Positions 17,356 to 24,260 of a DNA stretch of 31,035 bases are shown here, piece after piece (positions within the stretch are counted from its first letter, which is position 1; the number at the start of each line of letters is the position of its first letter). The translations under genes were made by a program, and so were the position numbers. This DNA comes from an uncultured Collinsella sp. Lineage in GTDB: Bacteria; Actinomycetota; Coriobacteriia; Coriobacteriales; Coriobacteriaceae. The notes under the pieces are model-generated. The model was given only the letters and a program-made list of their open reading frames with translations. It did no database searches and was not told the DNA's origin. The stretch is taken from NCBI GenBank assembly GCA_959599635.1, contig CAUGJN010000007.1, positions 1 to 31,035 of the forward strand. Direction: 5' to 3'.

Positions 17356-17365
17356 TAAAACGTTT
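17356..17365 (+). promoter_or_regulatory. LacI-family-like operator core TAAAACGTTT
   Basis: The AACGTT-centred core is typical of LacI-family operators. The same ten bases occur inside a perfect 14-bp palindrome upstream of gapA (29992-30005). Here it overlaps a possible -35 (TTGACT, 17364-17369). The outer bases do not fit the Firmicute CcpA cre consensus well, so the regulator is unknown. Confidence 0.3.
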
Positions 17366-17427
17366 GACTAACCCAAGCGAAAACCCTGCTATCCTGCGGG
17401 TTGACGAAGACTGATATCTCACCTCGT

Positions 17428-17508
17428 CGATACATACTGTCTGGCGAATCGTTTGTCAATGAATTCGGTGAACGGTAGCAAATACCGTTCAAGCGTATGT
17501 ATGTATCG
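17428..17508 (+). promoter_or_regulatory. Nested inverted repeats (operator or RNA leader structure)
   Basis: The outer arms CGATACATAC (17428-17437) and GTATGTATCG (17499-17508) are perfect complements 61 nt apart. Inside lies a second perfect repeat, TGAACGGTA (17469-17477), 5-nt spacer, TACCGTTCA (17483-17491). The inner one has the size of a dimeric repressor operator. The whole could also fold as an RNA if transcription begins upstream. It sits just before the best promoter candidate of the nan cluster. Confidence 0.55.
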
Positions 17509-17530
17509 GTCGCCGAGCGCGGCACCTCAG

Positions 17531-17558
17531 TTGGGTTCGTCGGTAGGTAAGGTATATA
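17531..17558 (+). promoter_or_regulatory. Candidate promoter of the nan cluster
   Basis: TTGGGT (17531-17536) and TATATA (17553-17558) are 16 bp apart, about 70 bp before the binding-protein start. The -10 lies in the context GGTATAT, which also occurs upstream of gapA (GGTATATT) and, as GGTATACT, upstream of rapZ. Confidence 0.45.
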
Positions 17559-17627
17559 TCGTCCGCAAGTTGCGCGGGGGCACGTCTAGGCGCTCCCGGG
17601 TAAGATTCTCTATTGATAGGAGAAGAC

Positions 17628-19241
17628 ATGGCCATCATCAACAAGGGTATGTCCAGGCGTTCGTTCCTCGGCCTCACCGGCAGCGTCGCTGCTGTCGCAG
17701 GGCTTGGTCTCACCGGCTGCGGTGGCAGCTCTAGCGACGAGGGTTCCGCTTCCGGTTCCACCGATTCCGCCAACCGTGGCGGCGGCGTGATCACCGCTGG
17801 TTCCGCTTACGCTCCGTCCAGCTTCGATCCCGCCAGCACCGGCTCCGCTGTGGGCCTGGGTGCTAACTGGCACGTCGTCGAGGGCCTCTACGGCATCGAT
17901 TACCACGACTACAGCACCTTCAAAGAGCTCGCCACCGACGATCCCAAGTCTGTGGACGACACCACTTTCGAGGTCACCATCCGCAAGGGCGCCAAGTTCT
18001 CCGATGGCACCGAGGTCACCGCTGACGATGTCGTTGCCTCCTACACCGCTTGCGCCGCTTCCGCTACCTATGCTCCGTTCTTCCAGCCCTTCGAGTCCAT
18101 CGAGGCCAAGGACGCCAGCACCGTGACGGTCAAGACCAAGGTCCCCAACTTCTCCCTGCTCAAGGATCGTCTGGCCATCGTCCGCGTTACCCCGGCCACC
18201 CAGACCGAGGAGGATCGCGCCAAGCAGCCGATCGGCTCCGGCCCCTGGATGTACGACTCTATCTCCGATACCGAGATCACCCTGGTTCCCAACCCCGAGT
18301 ACAACGGTGAGTATGCTGCCGAGGATAAGAAGATCCAGTACAGCATCCTGACCGACCCCACCGCTCGCGTTACCGCTCAGCAGGAGGGCTCCACGCTCGT
18401 TATGGAGCTCGTTACCGCTGACGCCGTCGACCAGCTCGAGAGCGCCGGCTGCAAGATCGATAACGTTCAGGGTTTCGGCACCCGCTTCATCATGTTCAAC
18501 GTCGCCAAGGAGCCTTGGAACAACGTCAAGGTCCGTCAGGCTGTCATGTATGCGCTCGACACCGAGAAGATGGTCAGCAACACCTTCGCCGGCCTTGCCA
18601 CCGCTGCCAGCTGCTACCTGCCCAAGAGCTTCACCAACTATCATGAGGCTTCCACGGTGTACAAGACCGACGCCAAGAAGGCTAAGAAGCTCATCGAGGA
18701 GTCTGGCATCACCCCGGGTGCCATCACCCTGCGCACCACCGACAACGAGCAGATTAAGGGCATGGCCGCCCAGGTCAAGAATGACCTCGACGCTCTCGGC
18801 TTCGATGTGACCATCCAGACCGATACCTCGCCGGCCACCTACGCTGCCATCGACGGCGGCGAGGCCTACGATATCCTCCTTGCCCCTGGCGATCCTTCCT
18901 GCTTCGGCGCCGACCCCGACCTGCTGCTCAACTGGTGGTACGGCGACAACGTCTGGATGCAGACCCGTTGCCCGTGGAAGGAGTCCGCTGAGTGGCAGAA
19001 GCTCCACGGTCTCATGGACGAGGCTCTTGCCGCTGAGGGCGATGAGCAGCAGAAGAAGTGGAACGAGTGCTTCGACATCATTGCCGACAACGCCGTTCTG
19101 TACCCCGTTGTCCACGTCAAGACCGTCTCCGCTTCCTGGGACGATCCGTCCACTGCGCCCAACGGCGAGGCCCTCGATGGCTTCAAGGGCATCGGCACGA
19201 CGAGCATGTCCTTCAGGGGCGTTGCGACCGTCAAGGCGTAA
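17628..19241 (+). CDS. Sialic-acid-type ABC transporter solute-binding lipoprotein (SBP family 5)
   Basis: The product (537 aa) belongs to the DppA/OppA-type extracytoplasmic binding proteins. The first 31 residues are a lipoprotein signal with a twin-arginine motif SRRSFLG (9-15) and lipobox LTGC (C31), so it is probably exported folded by Tat and lipid-anchored. A low-complexity Gly/Ser linker follows. The mature part has family-5 features such as VEGLYGI, TIRKGAKFSDGTEVTADDVV and GSGPWMYD. Substrate is inferred from context: the downstream nanA, nanK and nanE indicate sialic acid, and peptide-type SatABCD importers of this layout are known. AGGAG lies 5 nt before ATG 17628. Codon use is as biased as in gapA, implying abundance. 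Two hairpins follow before the permease. Confidence 0.87.
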   Translation: MAIINKGMSRRSFLGLTGSVAAVAGLGLTGCGGSSSDEGSASGSTDSANRGGGVITAGSAYAPSSFDPASTGSAVGLGANWHVVEGLYGIDYHDYSTFKELATDDPKSVDDTTFEVTIRKGAKFSDGTEVTADDVVASYTACAASATYAPFFQPFESIEAKDASTVTVKTKVPNFSLLKDRLAIVRVTPATQTEEDRAKQPIGSGPWMYDSISDTEITLVPNPEYNGEYAAEDKKIQYSILTDPTARVTAQQEGSTLVMELVTADAVDQLESAGCKIDNVQGFGTRFIMFNVAKEPWNNVKVRQAVMYALDTEKMVSNTFAGLATAASCYLPKSFTNYHEASTVYKTDAKKAKKLIEESGITPGAITLRTTDNEQIKGMAAQVKNDLDALGFDVTIQTDTSPATYAAIDGGEAYDILLAPGDPSCFGADPDLLLNWWYGDNVWMQTRCPWKESAEWQKLHGLMDEALAAEGDEQQKKWNECFDIIADNAVLYPVVHVKTVSASWDDPSTAPNGEALDGFKGIGTTSMSFRGVATVKA

Positions 19242-19305
19242 GACTCGCTTGAGTCTGTATGCAGGATGTCGGTCGTTGGGACCGTATCCTCATAGTTGAA
19301 ACAAA

Positions 19306-19358
19306 GACCCGGGCGACCTCGATGTCGCTCGGGTCTTGTAATGAGTATCCGTACTCAT
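19306..19358 (+). terminator. Tandem intercistronic hairpins between binding protein and permease
   Basis: The first is a 12-bp stem with one G-T pair (GACCCGGGCGAC 19306-19317 with GTCGCTCGGGTC 19324-19335) and 6-nt loop. The second is a perfect ATGAGTA/TACTCAT pair (19341-19358) with a TCCG loop. No long T-run follows. Such structures often protect or partly terminate binding-protein mRNA so that more binding protein than permease is made. Confidence 0.65.
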
Positions 19359-19398
19359 ATACCAGTTGGTCCTACCGACAAAAGAAAGGGGAGAGAAC

Positions 19399-20355
19399 GT
19401 GAACAACTTGCTACGTTTGATTGGAAGGCGTCTTGTGGCGCTGCCGATCATGGCATTGGGCGTCACCGTCCTGGTGTTCTTCCTTATGTCGTTCTCCAAG
19501 ACCGACCCCGCCTACACGGCGTTGGGTGACGGTGCCTCGCCCGAGGCGGTTGCCGAGTACCATGAGAAGTATGGTCTGGACGACCCCTGGCCTGTGCGCT
19601 ACGTGCGCTATATGGGCGATTTGATCCATGGCGACATGGGCACCTATGGTGCTGCTCGCAACTCCGTTGCCAAGCGCATCTCCACGGCCCTGCCCGTCAC
19701 GATGCAGCTGACCTTCATCGGCCTTGCCATCGGTGCGGTCGTTTCGTTTTTACTCGGCGTCATCGCGGCACTGTATCGCGACAAATGGCCGGACCAAGTG
19801 ATCCGCGTCTTTTCCATCGCCGGCTTGGCAACCCCGTCGTTCTGGCTTGCCGTTCTGTTGATCCTGCTGTTCTCTTCCTACCTTAAGGTGCTTCCGGCAT
19901 CGGGTGCTCTGCCTCACTTCACCACGAATCCGGCTGGCTATCTGGGACGTATGATCATGCCCGCTATCGCCTTGGCATTTCCGCTGACGGGCCAGATGAC
20001 TCGTATCGTGCGTACCGCCATGGTCGAGGAGCTCGATAAGGATTATGTCCGTATGGCTCGCGGCGCCGGCGTTCCCGAGAAGGTCGTCGTCGGCATCAAC
20101 GTTCTTCGCAATGCGCTGATCACCCCGGTCACCACCCTCGGTCTTAAGATCGGTTACCTCATGGGCGGCGCCGTCGTCATCGAGGTTATCTTCAACCTCC
20201 CCGGCATGGGCACCGCGATTCTGCAGGGCGTTCAGGGCAACGAGGCGAACCTGGTTCAGGGCGTCGTTATCGTCGTTGCTCTTGCCTTCATCATCATCAA
20301 CATCGTGGTTGACATGCTCTACCTGCTCATCAACCCGCGCATCAGGACGGTGTAG
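19399..20355 (+). CDS. ABC transporter permease (DppB type)
   Basis: The product (318 aa) is the first membrane subunit of the importer. It has the DppB/OppB layout: an N-terminal helix with LLRLIGRRLVALPIMALGV, a periplasmic loop with YGLDDPWPVRYVRYMGDLIHGD, five further hydrophobic segments, and the cytoplasmic EAA-type loop VRTAMVEELDKDYVRMARGAG that couples to the ATPases. Start is GTG 19399 preceded by the purine-rich AAAGGGGAGAG. It ends 3 bp before the fused permease-ATPase gene, indicating coupled translation. Confidence 0.92.
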   Translation: MNNLLRLIGRRLVALPIMALGVTVLVFFLMSFSKTDPAYTALGDGASPEAVAEYHEKYGLDDPWPVRYVRYMGDLIHGDMGTYGAARNSVAKRISTALPVTMQLTFIGLAIGAVVSFLLGVIAALYRDKWPDQVIRVFSIAGLATPSFWLAVLLILLFSSYLKVLPASGALPHFTTNPAGYLGRMIMPAIALAFPLTGQMTRIVRTAMVEELDKDYVRMARGAGVPEKVVVGINVLRNALITPVTTLGLKIGYLMGGAVVIEVIFNLPGMGTAILQGVQGNEANLVQGVVIVVALAFIIINIVVDMLYLLINPRIRTV

Positions 20356-20358
20356 ATT

Positions 20359-22374
20359 ATGGTAAAGATTCGAGAGAAGCAAACCGAGCAGCTCGAGAAG
20401 GCTGCCTCCAAGGGGCTCAAGCTCGGTGGCTGGAAGAAGATGACGCTGTCTTCTAAGATTGCCGCCGTCGTGTTGGTGCTGGTCGCCCTGACTGCGATTC
20501 TGGCGCCCCTTCTTGCCCCCTATAGCCCGGTCGAGATTTTTACGGCTCGCCAGGCTCCCGGCAACGGATTTATCTTCGGTACCGACGATAAGGGTCGCGA
20601 CATTCTGTCGCGCATGCTCTACGGTGGTCGTTACTCGCTGATTATCGGCTTTGGCGCCACTGCCATGGCTCTGGTCTGCGGCTCGGTCGTGGGCGCCCTT
20701 GCGGCGGTTTCGCGCAAGGCCGTTTCCGAGACGATCATGCGTATCCTGGACATCATCATGTCCATCCCGGGCATCGCCCTCGCGGCCGTCTTCGTCTCCA
20801 TCCTGGGCAACTCCGTGCCGTCGATCATCTTCGCCATCGGCTTTATGTACACTCCGCAGATTGCCCGTATCGTGCGCGCCAACATCGTGTCCGAGTACGG
20901 CGAGGACTATGTCCGCGCGGTCATCGTTTCCGGCGCCAAGGCTCCGTGGATTTTGATCAAGCATGTTCTGCGTAACTGCATCGCCCCGATCATGGTCTTC
21001 ACCGTTACCCTGGTCGCCGACGCCATCATCTTCGAGGCCTCGCTGACCTTCATCGGCGCTGGTATCCAGGAGCCCACCGCTACCTGGGGCAACATCCTCG
21101 CCGACGCCCGCGGCGGCGTGCTCGCCGGCCGTTGGTGGCAGGCGCTGTTCCCGGGCCTGGCCATCATGATCACCTGCCTGGCGCTCAACATCCTCTCCGA
21201 GGGCATTACCGACGCCATGGCCGCTGCTCCCTCCGCCGCCCTGGATCCGACCGATTCCTCCAAGCGTCGCGAGGCCGACCTGCTGGTCTCTGACCCCGTT
21301 CGCGCCTACAAGGAGCAGGCCCAGTCCCTCTCCGCTCGCCTTGGCGCCCTGCGCGATGTCGAGCTCAAGCGTGACGATCGCCATGTGCCCGACGAGTCTG
21401 TCGAACCGATTCTCTCGGTCCGTGACTTCTGCATTCAGTTTGAGCATCACGGCGATATCAACGTCGTCGACCATGTCAACTTTGACGTCCGTCCTGGTCA
21501 GACCATGGGCCTGGTGGGCGAGTCCGGTTGCGGTAAGTCCATCACCACGCTGGCCATCATGGGCCTGACCGACGATGACGAGCACCTTTCCGGCGAGGTC
21601 CTCTGGGAGGGCCGCGACCTGCTCAAGATGAGCAAGAAGGAGTGGTTCGGCCTGCGCGGTACCGATATCGCTATGGTCTATCAGGACGCCCTGTCCTCGC
21701 TCAACCCCTCCATGCTCATCTCTGCCCAGATGAAGCAGCTCACCAAGCGCGGCGGCACCCGCAGCGCCGAGGAACTCCTGGAGCTCGTGGGCCTCGACCC
21801 CAAGCGTACGCTCGAGAGCTACCCGCATGAGCTTTCCGGTGGCCAGCGTCAGCGTGTCCTGATCGCTATGGCCCTTACCCGCGACCCCAAGCTGGTCATC
21901 TGCGACGAGCCCACGACCGCTCTGGACGTTACCGTCCAGAAGCAGGTCATCAAGCTGCTCAACGACCTTCAGGCCAAGCTCGGCTTTGCCATGATCTTCG
22001 TCTCGCATGACTTGGCGCTGGTCGCCGAGGTCGCCCATAACATCACGGTTATGTACGCCGGTCAGGTTATCGAGCAGGCGCCCACCAAGGAGCTGCTCAC
22101 TAACCCGATCCACGAGTACACCCGCGGTCTTCTGGGCTCCGTTCTGTCCATCGAGAGCGGTTCGGGCCGTCTGCACCAGGTGCCCGGCGCCGTTCCGAGC
22201 CCGCGCGATTTCCCCAAGGGCGATCGCTTCGCGCCCCGCTCGAGCCATCCGCGCATTGGCCTGGACACCCGTCCGGTCTTCAAGCGCGTGCCCGGCACCG
22301 AGCACTTCTATTCCGAGCTCCCCGACGAGGTGCTCAAGGCAAATGGTTTGACCCCTCACGCGGAGGTGATGTAG
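20359..22374 (+). CDS. ABC transporter permease-ATPase fusion (DppC-DppD)
   Basis: The product (671 aa) joins two subunits that are usually separate. Residues 1 to about 295 are a DppC-type permease: a basic N-terminus, a first helix SKIAAVVLVLVALTAILAPL, FGTDDKGRDILSRMLYGGR, and the EAA loop YGEDYVRAVIVSGAK. A charged linker (about 295-350) leads to a full ABC ATPase with Walker A GESGCGKS (from 387), LSGGQ at 492-496, Walker B LVICDEPT and a switch His in FVSHD. The DppD-type C-terminal extension is present, but without the usual Cys cluster. The reading frame is continuous, so this is a real fusion. The known SatABCD importer is, as I recall, also built with a permease-ATPase fusion as its third gene. 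The stop TAG directly abuts the next ATG. Confidence 0.93.
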   Translation: MVKIREKQTEQLEKAASKGLKLGGWKKMTLSSKIAAVVLVLVALTAILAPLLAPYSPVEIFTARQAPGNGFIFGTDDKGRDILSRMLYGGRYSLIIGFGATAMALVCGSVVGALAAVSRKAVSETIMRILDIIMSIPGIALAAVFVSILGNSVPSIIFAIGFMYTPQIARIVRANIVSEYGEDYVRAVIVSGAKAPWILIKHVLRNCIAPIMVFTVTLVADAIIFEASLTFIGAGIQEPTATWGNILADARGGVLAGRWWQALFPGLAIMITCLALNILSEGITDAMAAAPSAALDPTDSSKRREADLLVSDPVRAYKEQAQSLSARLGALRDVELKRDDRHVPDESVEPILSVRDFCIQFEHHGDINVVDHVNFDVRPGQTMGLVGESGCGKSITTLAIMGLTDDDEHLSGEVLWEGRDLLKMSKKEWFGLRGTDIAMVYQDALSSLNPSMLISAQMKQLTKRGGTRSAEELLELVGLDPKRTLESYPHELSGGQRQRVLIAMALTRDPKLVICDEPTTALDVTVQKQVIKLLNDLQAKLGFAMIFVSHDLALVAEVAHNITVMYAGQVIEQAPTKELLTNPIHEYTRGLLGSVLSIESGSGRLHQVPGAVPSPRDFPKGDRFAPRSSHPRIGLDTRPVFKRVPGTEHFYSELPDEVLKANGLTPHAEVM

Positions 22375-23202
22375 ATGAGCGAGACCGCAGTCAACGGCGT
22401 CGAGCCGATCATCTTCCTTGATGACGTCCACGTCACCTTTAGGACCCGTACCGGCTCGATTCTGCACCCCAACCTGGTTCACGCCGTCCAGGGTGTAACG
22501 ATTAGGCTCATGCCCGGTCAGACGATCGGCATCGTCGGCGAGTCTGGTTGCGGTAAGTCCACCACCGCCAACGTCATGTGCGGCCTGCAGGCCCCCACGA
22601 GCGGCAAGGTCTACTTTAAGGGCAAGGACGTAACCAAGCGTACCGCCGAGGACCGTCGCCACATGGGCCGTGTCATCTCGGTCGTGTTCCAGAATCCGGC
22701 TACGGCGCTCAATCCCCGCATGGTCGTTCGCGAGCAGCTGCTCGACCCCATGCGCGTCCACAACCTGGGTACCGAGGCCGAGCAGGAGAAGCGCGTCAAG
22801 GAGCTCCTGGAACTCACCGGTCTGCCCAGCTCCGCCGCCGAGGTTCTTCCCGGCCAGCTTTCGGGCGGCCAGCGCCAGCGCGTCGCAATTGCCCGTGCCC
22901 TGTCGTTGAACCCCGATGCCATCATCGCCGACGAGCCCACCTCGGCTCTGGACGTTTCGGTCCGCGCGCAGATTCTGAACCTGCTGACCGACCTTAAGAA
23001 GGAGCTCGGCCTGGCCATGGTGTTCATCAGCCATGACATCCAGACGGTCCGCTATATCTCTGACGACATCATCGTTATGAATGGCGGCAAGATCGTCGAG
23101 CAGGGCGAGGCCAAGCAGGTCTTCCAGCACCCTCAGGACCCCTACACCAAGATGCTGCTCGGTGCTGCGCCGTCGCTGCTGCATCCCAAGCTCGGCGAGT
23201 AG
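22375..23202 (+). CDS. ABC transporter ATPase (DppF/OppF type)
   Basis: The product (275 aa) is the second nucleotide-binding subunit, expected to pair with the ATPase half of the preceding fusion. It shows Walker A GESGCGKS (residues 55-62), Q-loop VVFQNPATALNPRM, signature LSGGQRQRVAIARAL, Walker B IIADEPTSALDV and the switch FISHD. It ends shortly after HPQDPYTKMLLGA and lacks the long C-terminal tail of many OppF proteins. Translation is strongly set up: GGAGGTGAT (22362-22370), a full match to the anti-Shine-Dalgarno, lies inside the end of the previous gene, 4 nt before the ATG. Confidence 0.94.
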   Translation: MSETAVNGVEPIIFLDDVHVTFRTRTGSILHPNLVHAVQGVTIRLMPGQTIGIVGESGCGKSTTANVMCGLQAPTSGKVYFKGKDVTKRTAEDRRHMGRVISVVFQNPATALNPRMVVREQLLDPMRVHNLGTEAEQEKRVKELLELTGLPSSAAEVLPGQLSGGQRQRVAIARALSLNPDAIIADEPTSALDVSVRAQILNLLTDLKKELGLAMVFISHDIQTVRYISDDIIVMNGGKIVEQGEAKQVFQHPQDPYTKMLLGAAPSLLHPKLGE

Positions 23203-23218
23203 CCTCGCTTTCCCTCCC

Positions 23219-23246
23219 GTGCGCCCGGTTCCCTTGCCGGGCGCAC
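23219..23246 (+). terminator. Intercistronic hairpin after transporter genes
   Basis: GTGCGCCCGG (23219-23228) and CCGGGCGCAC (23237-23246) form a perfect 10-bp stem with an 8-nt loop, 16 bp after the ATPase stop. No T-run follows. It may act as an mRNA stabiliser or partial terminator between the transport and enzyme segments. Confidence 0.5.
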
Positions 23247-23282
23247 CTCCGTTGCGATTTCGAAAGGTTGGGTTCACGAGCC

Positions 23283-24260
23283 ATGCCAAGTGCTCAGGAG
23301 CTACAACAGCAATTTGGTGGGTATCGGGGCGCCATGCCCCGTCCATCAGATTTCGATCTCTTTTGGAAGGACCGCATGGCCGAGGCCGACTCCGTCGGGC
23401 TTGACTATGCGATCGAGACGGCATCGGTCACCGATGCCGCGACCTGCCAGCTTTTCGACCTCTGGTATACCGGCATGTGTGGCGCTCGCCTGCATGCCAA
23501 GTACCTTAAACCCGTCTCGGACGAGCCCGTGCCATTGGTACTTCAGTTCCATGGGTATCCGGGTGCAAGCCGCAGCTGGTTTGAGCAGGCGTCGTTTGCG
23601 GGCATGGGCATGGCACTCATCGCCCTCGACTGCCCCGGCCAAGGAGGTCCCTCCGAGGACATTGGTGGATTTGAGGGCACAACGGTCGCGGGCCATATCG
23701 TCGCCGGTATCGACGGCGATCCGGCCAACCTCTACTATGTCCGCTTGCACCAAGATATTCGCATCCTGTGCCGCATCGTTCGCGAGCTCGAGGGCATCGA
23801 TCTTGCCCGTGTGTTTGTGAACGGCGCGTCGCAGGGCGGCGGTTTGGGCATTGCGACCTGTGCACTTAACAGCGAGCTTATCAATCGCGCCGCCATCCTC
23901 TATCCCTTCCTGTCGGATTTCCGCCTGGTCTGGGATTTGGATGCCGACGACATTGCCTACGAGGGCCTGCGCTATTGGTCTCGCTGGTTTGACGAGGACT
24001 CGACTCGTATCGACGAAGCCTATGCCAAGCTGGCGTACTTCGATTCCAAGAACTTTGCCCCTATGGTCAAATGCCCCGTGCTGTTTGGCACCGGCACAGC
24101 CGATACCGTCTGTCCGCCAGCGACGCAGTTTGCGGTCTATAACAACCTGACCTGTGAAAAGCGTCATGAGTTCTTTGAAGGCTTTGGCCACGAGGAGATT
24201 CAGGATTTTGACGATCTGATCATTCCGTTTTTCTGCAAGGGAGGGGAGGCTCATGTCTAA
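23283..24260 (+). CDS. CE7-family acetyl esterase, probable sialate O-acetylesterase
   Basis: The product (325 aa) is an alpha/beta hydrolase of carbohydrate esterase family 7 (acetyl xylan esterase / cephalosporin-C deacetylase). No signal peptide is seen, so it is cytosolic. PSDFDLFWKDRM is the typical start; the nucleophile motif is GASQGG (Ser183), with Asp274 in TADTVCPP and His303 in FGHEE, spaced as in characterised CE7 enzymes. The family RGQ motif reads PGQ. Its place between a sialic acid importer and nanA suggests it removes O-acetyl groups from imported sialic acid, which is inference; a xylo-oligosaccharide role is less likely here. ATG 23283 is 15 nt after AAAGG; TTG 23268 abuts it, so the start is somewhat uncertain. 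Confidence 0.85.
   Translation: MPSAQELQQQFGGYRGAMPRPSDFDLFWKDRMAEADSVGLDYAIETASVTDAATCQLFDLWYTGMCGARLHAKYLKPVSDEPVPLVLQFHGYPGASRSWFEQASFAGMGMALIALDCPGQGGPSEDIGGFEGTTVAGHIVAGIDGDPANLYYVRLHQDIRILCRIVRELEGIDLARVFVNGASQGGGLGIATCALNSELINRAAILYPFLSDFRLVWDLDADDIAYEGLRYWSRWFDEDSTRIDEAYAKLAYFDSKNFAPMVKCPVLFGTGTADTVCPPATQFAVYNNLTCEKRHEFFEGFGHEEIQDFDDLIIPFFCKGGEAHV

Larger units (their letters stand above)
17264..17627 (+). other. 364-bp gene-free control region upstream of the sialic acid transporter
   Basis: No coding region is supported here. The stretch is AT-richer than its flanks in its first half. It holds a direct repeat CATGATTGC (17288 and 17321, 33 bp apart), a LacI-type TAAAACGTTT core (17356-17365), nested inverted repeats (17428-17508), a promoter-like TTGGGT/TATATA pair (17531-17558) and a small palindrome CGCAAGTTGCG (17564-17574). 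A weak CCCG/CGGG-TTTT hairpin (17329-17347) may be the uvrC terminator. Confidence 0.6.

Noticed and set aside
17364..17395. TTGACT with TATCCT as a promoter upstream of the nan cluster
   Set aside because: The spacer is 20 bp, too long for a normal sigma70 promoter; the TTGGGT/TATATA pair further down fits better.
17610..19115. Open frame of about 501 codons opposite the binding-protein gene
   Set aside because: The Gly/Val/Leu-rich translation lacks any family feature; the plus-strand frame has a signal peptide, lipobox and SBP family 5 motifs.
19750..23424. Long open frame (about 1224 codons) on the minus strand opposite the transporter genes
   Set aside because: It is the mirror of strong codon bias on the plus strand. 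The translated sequence is rich in Gly, Asp, His and Gln with no domain or membrane pattern, while the plus-strand frames show intact ABC motifs.
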